Part shown: one piece after another, positions 26,199 to 34,096 of the stretch
How the letters are laid out: the number at the start of each line of letters is the position of its first letter
How positions within the stretch are numbered: position 1 is the stretch's first letter
NCBI GenBank assembly: GCA_022819505.1
Contig: JAJEHD010000015.1
Coordinates: forward strand, 65,538-129,537
DNA from: Acidimicrobiia bacterium
Lineage (GTDB): Bacteria; Actinomycetota; Acidimicrobiia; Acidimicrobiales; Aldehydirespiratoraceae
DNA length: 64,000 bases
Direction: 5' to 3'
Notes under the pieces: model-generated
Database searches by the model: none
Told to the model about the DNA's origin: nothing
Seen by the model: the letters and a program-made list of their open reading frames with translations, nothing else
Position numbers and translations under genes: made by a program

Positions 26199-26647
26199 AT
26201 GAGGGCGCTGCGGACATAGCTGAGGCACTCGTCGCCGTCCTGGTTGAGGCCGCGGGTGCGCACCGTGACGATGCCGGCGTGGGGACGGGACGCAGACTCG
26301 CGCACCGCCAGCACGATGCTCTCGGCGTAGAGCGTGTCGCCCACGAATACGGGGTGGGTGAAGCGCACCTCGTCCAGACCGAGGTTGGCCATGGCCTGCT
26401 GGCTCACATCGGACACCGACTGGCCCAGCACCAGGGCCAGTGTGAGCCCCGAGTTGACCAGCAGCTTCCCGAATTCGGACCGCTCCGCGTAGTGGCTGTT
26501 GAAGTGCATCATGTTGGTGTTGCAGGTCAGCAGCGTGAACCAGGTGTTGTCGACCTCGCTGATGGTGCGCCCCAGCGGATGCCGGTAGACGTCGCCCACT
26601 TCGAAGTCCTCGAAGTAGCGGCCCTCCCAGCCCGGCTTCACCGTCAC
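26123..26647 (-). CDS. MaoC-like (R)-hydratase / mesaconyl-CoA hydratase-type dehydratase
   Basis: A 174-residue hot-dog-fold hydratase. GRYFEDFEVGDVYRHPLGR, the active-site region TCNTNMMHFNSHYAE and FVGDTLYAESIV are typical MaoC/NodN elements. In place of the usual D-x-N-P-x-H it reads NTNMMHFN, so the catalytic pair would be Asn/His rather than Asp/His. It probably hydrates an enoyl-CoA in the pathway. The GTG start overlaps the Rieske stop (GTGA), so the two are cotranslated; the 3' end overlaps the convergent LLM gene. Confidence 0.87.
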   Translation of the reverse strand: MTVKPGWEGRYFEDFEVGDVYRHPLGRTISEVDNTWFTLLTCNTNMMHFNSHYAERSEFGKLLVNSGLTLALVLGQSVSDVSQQAMANLGLDEVRFTHPVFVGDTLYAESIVLAVRESASRPHAGIVTVRTRGLNQDGDECLSYVRSALIYKRGCSHDAGMFPEAARPLTIDED

Positions 26648-27756
26648 CGGGCCACCCCGGCGAGCTCCGAGCCTCCCGCTGAGGCGTCGGGATCCAGCAC
26701 CGAGCCCACCATCTGCAGCAGGCGGCGCTGGAACACAGTCACCCGCAGCTCGGCGTCGTGGCGGGGTCCGGGCCGGTAGAGAGCCGACTGCACCCCTCGC
26801 TGCATCCTCTCGCACACATCAAAGTCCTCGCGCTGCACCCGCGAGAGCAGTTCCGTTCCGGCCCGGACGTCCGCGTCCGAGTCATGGGAGAGGCTGAGTA
26901 CCCGGGCCCGGGTGGTCATCGGACTCGTCGGGGTCCACCACATGACGGTGGCCCCGCCGGTGGGGAAGCCGATCACATGGAGGTTGGGGAACACGTAGCA
27001 GCCGAGCGAGCCCTGGGCGGCCTTGCCCTCCAGTCCCGGGCGGGCCTCGGCCGGCAGCTCCGACGCCCTCCAGGGAACGGCGGCCACCGCGGTGGTGTCC
27101 CCGGCGGATTCGCTGAGGCCGTCGAGATCCACCAGCGCGGCTATCGACCCCTCGTGAACGATGGACAGGTGGTAGTCGCAGATGGCGTTGTCCATCACCA
27201 GCTTCCAGTTGGCCGCGATCGGATCGTCGAGCGACGCACCCAGCCCCATGCCGGCGATGTCGTGGCCGGCCAGCAACTCGGGAATGTCCTCGAGGTAGTC
27301 GAGCAGTTCGGGCGCGTCGCCGCTGACGTTGACGAAGACCAGACCCTCCCAGGTGTCGAGACGCAGCTCGGTGAGGCCCAGCTGCGACGGGTCCAGCGGC
27401 GTGGCGAACAGGTTCCGGCGAGGGATGCCGGTGAGCCGGCCGTCGAGCTCGAAGGTCCAGCCGTGGTAGGGGCAGACGATGCGCCGCCCGCAGTTGCCCT
27501 TGCCGTCCACCAGCAGGCTCGCCCGGTGGGGACACACGTTGGCGAAGGCCCGCAGCTCGCCGCCGGCGCCCCGCACCACCATGACGGGCTCCGAGCCGAT
27601 CGTCTCGGCCGCGAAGTCCCCCGGCTCCGGCAGCCAGCGCTCGTGAGCCACGAACATCCAGCTGCCACTGAACACCCACTCCAGCTCGGCCTCGTAGAAG
27701 GCCGGGGACCGGTACACCTCGGGGTCCATCAGGCCGGTCGGGCCCACCTCTAACAC
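26644..27756 (-). CDS. Rieske non-heme iron aromatic-ring-hydroxylating-type oxygenase, alpha subunit (copy 1)
   Basis: A 370-residue oxygenase. The Rieske cluster ligands are CPHR and, 17 residues after the His, CPYHGW. Mononuclear iron ligands are in DNAICDYHLSIVHEG, with a late Asp in REDFDVCER. Family members hydroxylate rings or demethylate quaternary amines. It is a clear paralogue of the Rieske protein at 32942-34087. No reductase or ferredoxin gene lies in the window. The start is uncertain: GTG at 27756, GTG at 27747 or ATG at 27729. Divergent from the PqqC-like gene across regulon site 2; coupled to maoC downstream. Confidence 0.9.
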   Translation of the reverse strand: MLEVGPTGLMDPEVYRSPAFYEAELEWVFSGSWMFVAHERWLPEPGDFAAETIGSEPVMVVRGAGGELRAFANVCPHRASLLVDGKGNCGRRIVCPYHGWTFELDGRLTGIPRRNLFATPLDPSQLGLTELRLDTWEGLVFVNVSGDAPELLDYLEDIPELLAGHDIAGMGLGASLDDPIAANWKLVMDNAICDYHLSIVHEGSIAALVDLDGLSESAGDTTAVAAVPWRASELPAEARPGLEGKAAQGSLGCYVFPNLHVIGFPTGGATVMWWTPTSPMTTRARVLSLSHDSDADVRAGTELLSRVQREDFDVCERMQRGVQSALYRPGPRHDAELRVTVFQRRLLQMVGSVLDPDASAGGSELAGVAR

Positions 27757-27803
27757 GCTTTGCAGGGTAGGAACGCGGCTGGCCGCCCGTCAAACGCCGG
27801 TTA

Positions 27804-27820
27804 TACGTCTGATGTATTGT
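27804..27820 (+). promoter_or_regulatory. Palindromic GTC-N-GAC-type element with TATTGT -10 box (site 2)
   Basis: TACGTCTGATGTA (27804-27816) is a near-perfect 13-base palindrome overlapping a TATTGT -10 box (27815-27820) about 40 bases upstream of the PqqC-like ATG. The arrangement resembles site 1 (same GTCTGA and same TATTGT). It lies between divergent Rieske and PqqC-like genes and could control both. Confidence 0.5.
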
Positions 27821-27859
27821 CCGACCGAGCCAGTCCTGTCCCTACCACCGGAGGCAGCC

Positions 27860-28597
27860 ATGACCGCACGGACCGCCCTGGAGCTGGTCGACGAGATCAA
27901 CGAGATCGTCGAGGCCCGCCACATCAAGGACCATCCGCTAGTTGAGGAGATCCGTTCGGGGAGGGCGTCGCGGGCCGCCATCGCCGGCTTCCTGAGGAAC
28001 TTCTACCAGATCGGTCCCCGGCCCTCGCCCCAGGCCGACTGCGCCATCTTCGCCAAGTGCCCCGAGGACCCCGAGATCTTCCATCACCTGTTCGAGGACG
28101 TGATCCTGGAGGAGGGGGCGGGCACTGAGTCGGGCACCGAGCGGCACCTGAACGTGTTCCTAGAGCACGCCCAGGCCTTCGAGCTCACCCAGGACGACCT
28201 CGACAACAACCCGACCATCCCCGAGTGCAAGGCGTTCGTGCACTGGCGCTACTACCTGGCCTACAAGGGCGACTGGCTGGGCGCTATCGCGGGCATCGCC
28301 TTCATCGAGGGCGCTTCGGCCCGCCGCAACGACATCATCATCGACGGGCTGGTGGAGCACTACGGCTTCGAGCGCGGCGCGCCCGACCTGCTGTTCTGGG
28401 AGCTGCACGCCTCCGAGATCGAGGAGGGCCACGGCGACATCGGCGGTGTGGTGGTGAGCCGGTACGCCAACGACGCCCACACCCAGGAGTCGGTGCTCGA
28501 CGCGGTGGTCACCAGCATCGACCTGCAGTGGCTGGCCTTCGACGGCATGCACCGGGCCTTCTTCCTGGAGGACCCCGCCTACGAGCGCTGGCGCTGA
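27860..28597 (+). CDS. PqqC/TenA-like heme-oxygenase-fold protein, candidate di-iron oxidase
   Basis: A 245-residue all-helical protein of the heme-oxygenase-like superfamily (PqqC, TenA, CADD). Helices include LVEEIRSGRASRAAIAGFLRNFYQI, VILEEGAGTESG, GDWLGAIAGIAFIEG and FWELHASEIEEGHGDIGG. The E-E-G...E and H-x3-E-E-x-H patterns in helices 3 and 6 resemble the carboxylate/His ligands of heme-oxygenase-like di-iron oxidases, so an O2-dependent oxidation is plausible. There are no other pqq genes nearby, which argues against PQQ synthesis. GGAGG precedes the ATG by 5 bases. It is monocistronic downstream of regulon site 2. Confidence 0.82.
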   Translation: MTARTALELVDEINEIVEARHIKDHPLVEEIRSGRASRAAIAGFLRNFYQIGPRPSPQADCAIFAKCPEDPEIFHHLFEDVILEEGAGTESGTERHLNVFLEHAQAFELTQDDLDNNPTIPECKAFVHWRYYLAYKGDWLGAIAGIAFIEGASARRNDIIIDGLVEHYGFERGAPDLLFWELHASEIEEGHGDIGGVVVSRYANDAHTQESVLDAVVTSIDLQWLAFDGMHRAFFLEDPAYERWR

Positions 28598-28651
28598 CCC
28601 GCGGGCCCGAGCGGCCGTGAGCGAAGCGAATAAGAGCGGGAATCGGGCCGG

Positions 28652-29491
28652 TCAGTGGCGGGAGACGTAGTCCCGGATCAGCCGGCCGACCTCGCCGGGG
28701 CGTTCGAGGTTGGGCTCGTGGCCTCCGGGGACCACCTTCGACGAGAACGACTCGCCCAGCTCCGCCATCCTGGCGGCCCAACCCTGCTCGAGCAGCGGAT
28801 CGTCGGCTCCCTCCACCCACAGGATCGGCGTCGAGCAGCGGCGCAGCGGCTCGGGCCAGTCGTCGGTGCCGGTGCGGGGCTCAGCGGCAGGATTGCGGAC
28901 GTGGAGGGCGCTGAGGGCCTCCCAGTGGCCCGGGATCATGCTGTTGTCGAAGCGGCGCTGGAAGTGGTCCTCCATGCCGTCGGCACTGCTGACCAGCATG
29001 GCGGTGAGCCGGGCGGCGGCGTCCAGGCTGGGCGAGTAGTCGCTCAGCCGCTCGATCCCGCCCGGCACCCGGTAGAGGCGGCCACCGGTGCCGGCGATGG
29101 CCACCGCGGCCCTCACGTTCCATCCCCACCTGGGCTCCGCGGTTCCCCGGGCCACGATCTCTGCCCCGAAGGAGCTCCCGACGAAGAAGACCGGATCGTC
29201 CAGGCCGAGGACCTCGCAGATCGCGGCCAGGTGCTCAAGGCGGTAGTCGTAGGGCGACCGGTCGAAGTAGCAGACCTTGTCGGTCCCGCCCCAGCCGATG
29301 AGGTCGGGGGCGATCACGTGGTAGTCGGTGGCGAGCTCGCCGATCACCCCGTCCCAGCACAGCGCGGCGTCGGTGCCGTAGGCGCCGTCGTGGACCAGCA
29401 TCACCGCGGGCCGGCCCGGCTCCCCGGCCTCGATGAGGCGGGTGCGGAAGCCGCCCGCCCGTATGAACCTGGTGTGGAAGGCCGCCGCCAT
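28652..29491 (-). CDS. Alpha/beta hydrolase (copy 1 in the island)
   Basis: A 279-residue alpha/beta-hydrolase fold enzyme. The nucleophile elbow is GSSFGAE (Ser about residue 107), the oxyanion region MLVHDGAYG, and the catalytic His in GGHEPNLERP. The acid is probably Asp in EGADDP. It resembles meta-cleavage-product or epoxide-type hydrolases, but the substrate is unknown. Divergent from the hydrolase at 29536 across only 44 bases, and a perfect palindrome GCCGCC-ATA-GGCGGC covers its start codon. Its 3' end faces the PqqC-like gene. Confidence 0.88.
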   Translation of the reverse strand: MAAAFHTRFIRAGGFRTRLIEAGEPGRPAVMLVHDGAYGTDAALCWDGVIGELATDYHVIAPDLIGWGGTDKVCYFDRSPYDYRLEHLAAICEVLGLDDPVFFVGSSFGAEIVARGTAEPRWGWNVRAAVAIAGTGGRLYRVPGGIERLSDYSPSLDAAARLTAMLVSSADGMEDHFQRRFDNSMIPGHWEALSALHVRNPAAEPRTGTDDWPEPLRRCSTPILWVEGADDPLLEQGWAARMAELGESFSSKVVPGGHEPNLERPGEVGRLIRDYVSRH

Positions 29492-29535
29492 AGGCGGCGT
29501 ACAGTAGCGGCCCGGACTAGGGAGACAGCAAGAGG

Positions 29536-30357
29536 ATGATTCAGTATCCGGTTGAGGCCGGCGGCGTGCTCACCCGTGTGCTCTCCGCCGGTGAGGGAGA
29601 CGACCATCTGGTGCTGGTCCACGGCGTCGGGGCCCGCGCCGATCGCTGGCGCCGCAATGTCGACCCTCTGGCCGAAGCGGGCTGGCATGTGCACGCGCTG
29701 GACCTGCCCGGCCACGGCCTGGCCCAGAAGGGCGACGGACCCGACTACACGGTGCCAGGATACGCCCGCTTCCTCGACGGCTTCCTCGACGTGATCGGGG
29801 CCCGGACCGCGGTGCTGGTCGGAACATCACTGGGCGGCCACGCGGTGGCCGCCCTCGCCTGCCGGCACCCGGAGCGGGTGCGGGCCCTGGTGCTGGTGGG
29901 CAGCATCGGGCTGATCCCCTGGGGCGCCGAGCGCCGGGCCGGCACCCGAGGGCGGCTCACCGACGCCTCCCGCGAGGGCATAGAGCGCAAGCTGCGGCTG
30001 CTGCTGCACGATGAGGCGATGGTCAACGAGGCGTGGATTACCGAGGAGTTCCTGATCAACAACTCCCCGGGTGCGGCGGAGTCGTTCCGCCAGATTGCCG
30101 ACTACGTCGCCGACCACATAGACGACGACGTCGTCGGGCCGAGGTTGGCGGTGCTGAAGGACGGGCCGCCGATCCAGTTGATCTGGGGGCGCCAGGAGCG
30201 CGCGGTTCCGCTGGAGACCGGACTCGCCGCCCACGAGTTGCTGCCCACCTCAGAGCTGGCTGTCATCGACGCGGCATCGCACGCGCCCTACTACGAGCAG
30301 CCGGAGGAGTTCAACCAGGTCCTGCTAGACTTCCTAGAACGCGCCGCCGAGCGCTGA
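29536..30357 (+). CDS. Alpha/beta hydrolase (copy 2 in the island)
   Basis: A 273-residue alpha/beta hydrolase: oxyanion-hole region LVLVHGVGARADRW, nucleophile elbow VGTSLGGHA (Ser about residue 97), acid region IWGRQERAVP and catalytic His in DAASHAPYYEQPEEF. This arrangement is common in C-C bond hydrolases and lactonases of aromatic or heterocyclic degradation. The ATG is preceded by GGGAG. It points towards the convergent GntR gene, 9 bases from its stop. A role in opening or cleaving a ring-fission product fits the surrounding oxygenases but is inference. Confidence 0.88.
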   Translation: MIQYPVEAGGVLTRVLSAGEGDDHLVLVHGVGARADRWRRNVDPLAEAGWHVHALDLPGHGLAQKGDGPDYTVPGYARFLDGFLDVIGARTAVLVGTSLGGHAVAALACRHPERVRALVLVGSIGLIPWGAERRAGTRGRLTDASREGIERKLRLLLHDEAMVNEAWITEEFLINNSPGAAESFRQIADYVADHIDDDVVGPRLAVLKDGPPIQLIWGRQERAVPLETGLAAHELLPTSELAVIDAASHAPYYEQPEEFNQVLLDFLERAAER

Positions 30358-30366
30358 GCTCAGTTC

Positions 30367-31170
30367 TTAGCCGGCGGACTCTCCGTCAGTTTCGGGAGGG
30401 GCGACCCGGTCGATTCGCTCGTACATGGACCGCAGCCGCTCTAGATGGTTGTGCATGAGCCTGGCCGACGCCTCCGCGTCGCCCGCGGCTATGGCGTCGC
30501 AGATGTCGCGATGATCGCGGTCGACTGCGGCTCCGAACTCGGGCGAGGCCCGATCCCGCATGAACCGGGTCCGGAGCACGCTGAACATGGGTCTGGCGAT
30601 CACCTCCAGCAGCCGGTTGCCCGACGCCTCCATGATGGCGACGTGGAAGTCCTTGTGCCCCTCGAAATCCGCGGCCAGATCGACCTCGGCGCCCGTGTCC
30701 AGAGTGGCTTTGAGGCGCTGGAGCTGATCCTCGTCGCGCCGCAGGGCCGCCAGCCGGGCCGACGGCACCTCGATCAGCTCGCGAGCCTCGAGGATCTCAT
30801 CGACCGACACGACGTCCGCGCCCGACAGCAGCCCGATGGTGGTCTCCAAGTAGGTCAGGACATGCTCCGCCGAGGGCTCGGCGACGAACGTCCCGCCGTT
30901 CACGCCCCGCTTGGTCAGAACCAGGCTCTGCGATGACAGGCCTCTCAGCGCCTCGCGGACCGTGCTGCGGCTCACCCCGAACTGCAGCGCCATCTCGCCC
31001 TCGGCCGGCAGACGCTCGCCCACCGCGAGCGTTCCCTTCATGATCAGCTCCTGCAGCTGGTTGGCCACCTGCTGGTAGGCGGGCAGCACCCGGCTGACGG
31101 GCAGGCCCGGCTGCTCGTCGATCGCCTCGTCGTGCACCGACACGGGTTCAGCACCTTCAACAGCCGGCAT
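30367..31170 (-). CDS. GntR-family transcriptional regulator, FadR/FCD subfamily; likely master regulator of the island
   Basis: A 267-residue regulator. The winged helix is at about residues 25-100 (LQELIMKGTLAVGERLP, then FGVSRSTVREALRGL, then the wing GGTFVAEP) and the C-terminal FCD ligand-binding helical domain at about 110-245, with the metal/ligand residues of the family suggested by DFHVAIMEASGN and DHRDICDAIAAGD. FCD regulators typically bind sites with a GTC-N-GAC core, which is what sits in the divergent promoter to the SDR gene and in five other gaps of the window. The ATG at 31170 is preferred; the longer frame enters the promoter. Its effector is probably an acid of the degraded compound. 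Confidence 0.92.
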   Translation of the reverse strand: MPAVEGAEPVSVHDEAIDEQPGLPVSRVLPAYQQVANQLQELIMKGTLAVGERLPAEGEMALQFGVSRSTVREALRGLSSQSLVLTKRGVNGGTFVAEPSAEHVLTYLETTIGLLSGADVVSVDEILEARELIEVPSARLAALRRDEDQLQRLKATLDTGAEVDLAADFEGHKDFHVAIMEASGNRLLEVIARPMFSVLRTRFMRDRASPEFGAAVDRDHRDICDAIAAGDAEASARLMHNHLERLRSMYERIDRVAPPETDGESAG

Positions 31171-31213
31171 AGTCACGGCGGCGATGCTAGCCCCCGGCAG
31201 GAGGTGGCGCGTT

Positions 31214-31242
31214 TTGACCCTCAAGTGTCAGACCTTTACGCT
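31214..31242 (+). promoter_or_regulatory. Promoter with embedded GTC-N-GAC operator (site 3)
   Basis: TTGACC (31214-31219), a 17-base spacer holding AAGTGTCAGACCTTT, and TACGCT (31237-31242) make a complete promoter for the SDR gene, with about 20 bases of leader and AGGAGG before its GTG. The site lies between the SDR and the divergent GntR gene, the classical place for an autoregulated operator. Confidence 0.7.
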
Positions 31243-31268
31243 GGCGGCACACGGCACAGGAGGCTCCG

Positions 31269-32036
31269 GTGTTCTCTCTTCAGGGTCGAACGGCGCTGCT
31301 GACCGGCGGAGCGGGAGGTCTCGGACGTGCCGTCGCGGCAGCCCTTGCGGAGCAGGGCGCATCGGTGGCCATCGCGGATGTGCGTCCCGACGTTGCCGAT
31401 GGCCTGGCCCGAGAACTGGCCCAAAGCCACCCGGACCAGGCCTTCGCCGGGCTGGCCATGGACGTCACCGACGAGGCCAGCGTCGTCTCAGGTGTCGCTG
31501 AGGCCACCACCTCCGTCGGCTCACCCGATATCGCAGTCCTGCTCGCCGGCATCGGCGAGTTGCAGCCGATCGCCACCATGAGCTTCCAGCAGTGGCGCCA
31601 CATGCTGGCAATCCACCTCGACGGCACCTTCCTCGGGATACGCCACACGGTCAACCCGATGATCGAACGGGGCTGGGGACGGGTCATCTGCTTCTCGTCG
31701 ATCGCATCGCTGCAGGGCGTCGCCCGCCAGGCCCACTACGCAGCCGGCAAAGGCGGCATCGATGGGCTGGTCAGGTCGTTCAGCCGCGAGGTCGCCGGCG
31801 ACGGGGTGACCGTGAACGCCATCGCGCCCGGCTACACCGAGTCGCCCCTCAACGAGGTCGCTCCACCGGGACGGATCGAGGCCCTCACCGAGAGCGTCCC
31901 CGCGGGCCGGTTCGGGTACCCGTCGGAGATCGGAGCCCTGGCCGCGTACCTGGCATCGGATGAGGCCGCCTACCTGACCGGCCAGATCATCAGCCCCAAC
32001 GGCGGGTTCAAGTACTGCCACCACCTCGGCGACTAG
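31269..32036 (+). CDS. Short-chain dehydrogenase/reductase (SDR), classical type
   Basis: A 255-residue NAD(P)-dependent dehydrogenase. The coenzyme motif is TGGAGGLGRA near the N-terminus, with Asp in IADVR suggesting NAD preference; the catalytic Ser is in CFSSIAS and the Tyr/Lys in YAAGKGG (YxxxK). Gly-rich C-terminal end SPNGGFKY. GTG start with AGGAGG 5 bases upstream. It is the first gene of the SDR-FAH-Rieske transcript driven by regulon site 3 and adjacent to the GntR gene. It probably oxidises an alcohol intermediate. Confidence 0.92.
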   Translation: MFSLQGRTALLTGGAGGLGRAVAAALAEQGASVAIADVRPDVADGLARELAQSHPDQAFAGLAMDVTDEASVVSGVAEATTSVGSPDIAVLLAGIGELQPIATMSFQQWRHMLAIHLDGTFLGIRHTVNPMIERGWGRVICFSSIASLQGVARQAHYAAGKGGIDGLVRSFSREVAGDGVTVNAIAPGYTESPLNEVAPPGRIEALTESVPAGRFGYPSEIGALAAYLASDEAAYLTGQIISPNGGFKYCHHLGD

Positions 32037-32063
32037 ACACAGAGAAGGACACGGAGACCCGTA

Positions 32064-32939
32064 ATGCGCCTTGTCACTATGCAGTCCCCCGCCGGCGAGA
32101 CGGCCGGGATCCTGCACCCCGACAGCACCGTCTCGCCGCTGGCCGCGGCCGGCCATTCAAGTGTCATCGGCCTCATAGAGAGCGGACCCGAGGCCTGGGC
32201 CGCGGTCGAGGCGCTGACCGCCTCCGGCAGCGGCGAGAGCCTCAATGGTGCCGTCCTCGCGCCGCCGCTGCCGAGAACACCCCGCAACATGTTCTGCGTC
32301 GGGCTGAACTACCGGGACCACTTCGACGAGGGGAAGCGGCCCGAGGGAGCGGGGATTCCCGAAGCGCCGGTGCTGTTCACCAAGCCGTGGACTTGCCTGG
32401 TCGGCCACAACGACACCGTGGAACTCGACCGCGCCGCCAGCAGCCGCGTGGACTGGGAGGCCGAGATCGCGGTCGTGATCGGCCGGGGCGGTCGTAACAT
32501 CGCCGTCGACGACGCCCTCGACCACGTCTTCGGCTACACCCTGTCCAACGACGTGAGCGCCCGCGATCTCCAGCTGGAGCACGGCCAGTTCGGGCAGTGG
32601 TACAAGGGCAAGTCGCTCGACGGCTTCTGCCCGATGGGCCCGAGCATCGTCTCCGCGGCTGAGGTTGGCGACTACCGCGACATCGAGGTGGAGCTGCGGG
32701 TCAACGGCGTCCAGAAGCAGTCGTTCCGGGCCGCCTCGATGGTCAACTCGGTTTCCCGGCTGATCGCCAGGGTCAGCCTCGGGTGCTCGCTGCTCCCAGG
32801 AGACATAATTCTCTCCGGGACATCCTCTGGCGTCGGGCACTGGCGGGAGCCGCCGGAGTTCCTCGGCGACGGGGACGTCGTGGAGATCGAGTCGCCCCAG
32901 CTCGGCCTGCTGCGCACATACTTCGAGGAAGGAGAGTGA
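32064..32939 (+). CDS. Fumarylacetoacetate hydrolase (FAH) family protein
   Basis: A 291-residue protein. The FAH catalytic domain covers about residues 75-285: NMFCVGLNYRDHFDE, metal ligands in DWEAEIAVVIGRG, GYTLSNDVSARDLQ and KSLDGFCPMGPSIV, then LLPGDIILSGTSSGVG. Such enzymes hydrolyse or decarboxylate acyl-pyruvates and 2-oxo-hept-ene-dioates formed after ring fission; a short DUF2437-like N-terminal segment precedes the domain. It begins 28 bases after the SDR and ends 2 bases before the Rieske ATG, so all three are one transcript. Confidence 0.92.
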   Translation: MRLVTMQSPAGETAGILHPDSTVSPLAAAGHSSVIGLIESGPEAWAAVEALTASGSGESLNGAVLAPPLPRTPRNMFCVGLNYRDHFDEGKRPEGAGIPEAPVLFTKPWTCLVGHNDTVELDRAASSRVDWEAEIAVVIGRGGRNIAVDDALDHVFGYTLSNDVSARDLQLEHGQFGQWYKGKSLDGFCPMGPSIVSAAEVGDYRDIEVELRVNGVQKQSFRAASMVNSVSRLIARVSLGCSLLPGDIILSGTSSGVGHWREPPEFLGDGDVVEIESPQLGLLRTYFEEGE

Positions 32940-32941
32940 CG

Positions 32942-34087
32942 ATGGTCGCGCTGCCCACCACCGACATCCGGCAGGCACGCCCGGTCGTCTTCGACGGCAT
33001 CGTCATCGAGCCTCCCCCCGACGACTCCTTCATGGATCCGGCCGGCTACTTCTCGCAGCCGCTCTACGACCTCGAGATGCGGGTGGCGTTCGCGAAATCG
33101 TGGGTGTTCGTGGGCGACCTGTCCCAGCTCCGCGAGCCGGGCGACTACGTGACCGAGACCGTCGGCCACGAGCCGGTTGTCGTTATCCGGGGCCGCGACG
33201 GGGAGCTGAGGGCCTTCACCAACGTGTGCCCCCACCGGGCCAGCACCCTCGTGGAGGGCGAGGGCAACTGCGGGAGGCGCCTGACCTGCCCCTACCACGG
33301 ATGGACCTTCGGGCTCGACGGCCGCCTCGTCGCCGTACCCCACCAGCGCGGCTTCGACGAACCGGTGGACCGCGACGCCCACGGCCTGCAGGAGGTGGCC
33401 GTGGACGTGTGGTCGCAGTTCGTGTTCGTCAACGTGTCCGGCGACGCTGTTCCGCTGCTCGAGTGGATGCACCCCCTTCCCGACCAGCTCGGCGGGCACA
33501 ACCTCGCGGCGGCGACCAGGACCTACGTGCTCGACGACGAGGTGAACGCCAACTGGAAAGTGATGATGGACAACGCGTTCTGCGACTACCACCTCGAGTT
33601 CGTCCACGCCAACTCCCTGGGCCGCTACGCCGACCCTGCCTCGCTCCAGGAGGACATCTGGGAGTACACGGGTCGGCTGATGACCCGCTGGAGCCCCGAG
33701 CAGCTGGCCACCACCAGTGTCCTGCCCCACCTCTCCGGCAACGAGGCCATGGGAGCCGTCGCCTACTCGGTGTTCCCCAACTGGTTCATCGCGGCGTTCC
33801 CCAACGGGGGCTGCTCACTCATGTGGTGGAACCCGCTCACCCTCGACCGCAGCCGGGCACGGGTGTGGAACTACTCGCCGGACCCCACCGCCGACCACCG
33901 ATCCGACTTCGAGATGCTCAAGATGGTGCAGGCCGAGGACTACGCCATCTGCGAGAAGGTCCAGAAGGGCCTTAGGTCCCGCTTCTACGAGCCCGGCCCG
34001 CAGCACTACCTGGAGCTGCGAATCCGCGGCTTCCAGCAGCGCCTGATGACGATGCTGGCCGACGCGATAACCAGCGGCCAGCCCTGA
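32942..34087 (+). CDS. Rieske non-heme iron oxygenase, alpha subunit (copy 2)
   Basis: A 381-residue paralogue of the Rieske oxygenase at 26644-27756. Cluster ligands are CPHR and CPYHGW with the same 17-residue spacing; mononuclear iron ligands in DNAFCDYHLEFVHAN and a late Asp in QAEDYAICEK. The substrate-facing C-terminal domain differs from copy 1, so the substrates may be successive intermediates. GGAGAG lies 7 bases before the ATG. No ferredoxin or reductase gene accompanies it. Third gene of the SDR-FAH-Rieske transcript. Confidence 0.92.
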   Translation: MVALPTTDIRQARPVVFDGIVIEPPPDDSFMDPAGYFSQPLYDLEMRVAFAKSWVFVGDLSQLREPGDYVTETVGHEPVVVIRGRDGELRAFTNVCPHRASTLVEGEGNCGRRLTCPYHGWTFGLDGRLVAVPHQRGFDEPVDRDAHGLQEVAVDVWSQFVFVNVSGDAVPLLEWMHPLPDQLGGHNLAAATRTYVLDDEVNANWKVMMDNAFCDYHLEFVHANSLGRYADPASLQEDIWEYTGRLMTRWSPEQLATTSVLPHLSGNEAMGAVAYSVFPNWFIAAFPNGGCSLMWWNPLTLDRSRARVWNYSPDPTADHRSDFEMLKMVQAEDYAICEKVQKGLRSRFYEPGPQHYLELRIRGFQQRLMTMLADAITSGQP

Positions 34088-34096
34088 GAACAGCGC

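Noticed and set aside
27860..28597. PQQ biosynthesis gene pqqC
   Set aside because: No pqqA, pqqB, pqqD or pqqE nearby, and the context is a degradative regulon; only the fold is shared.
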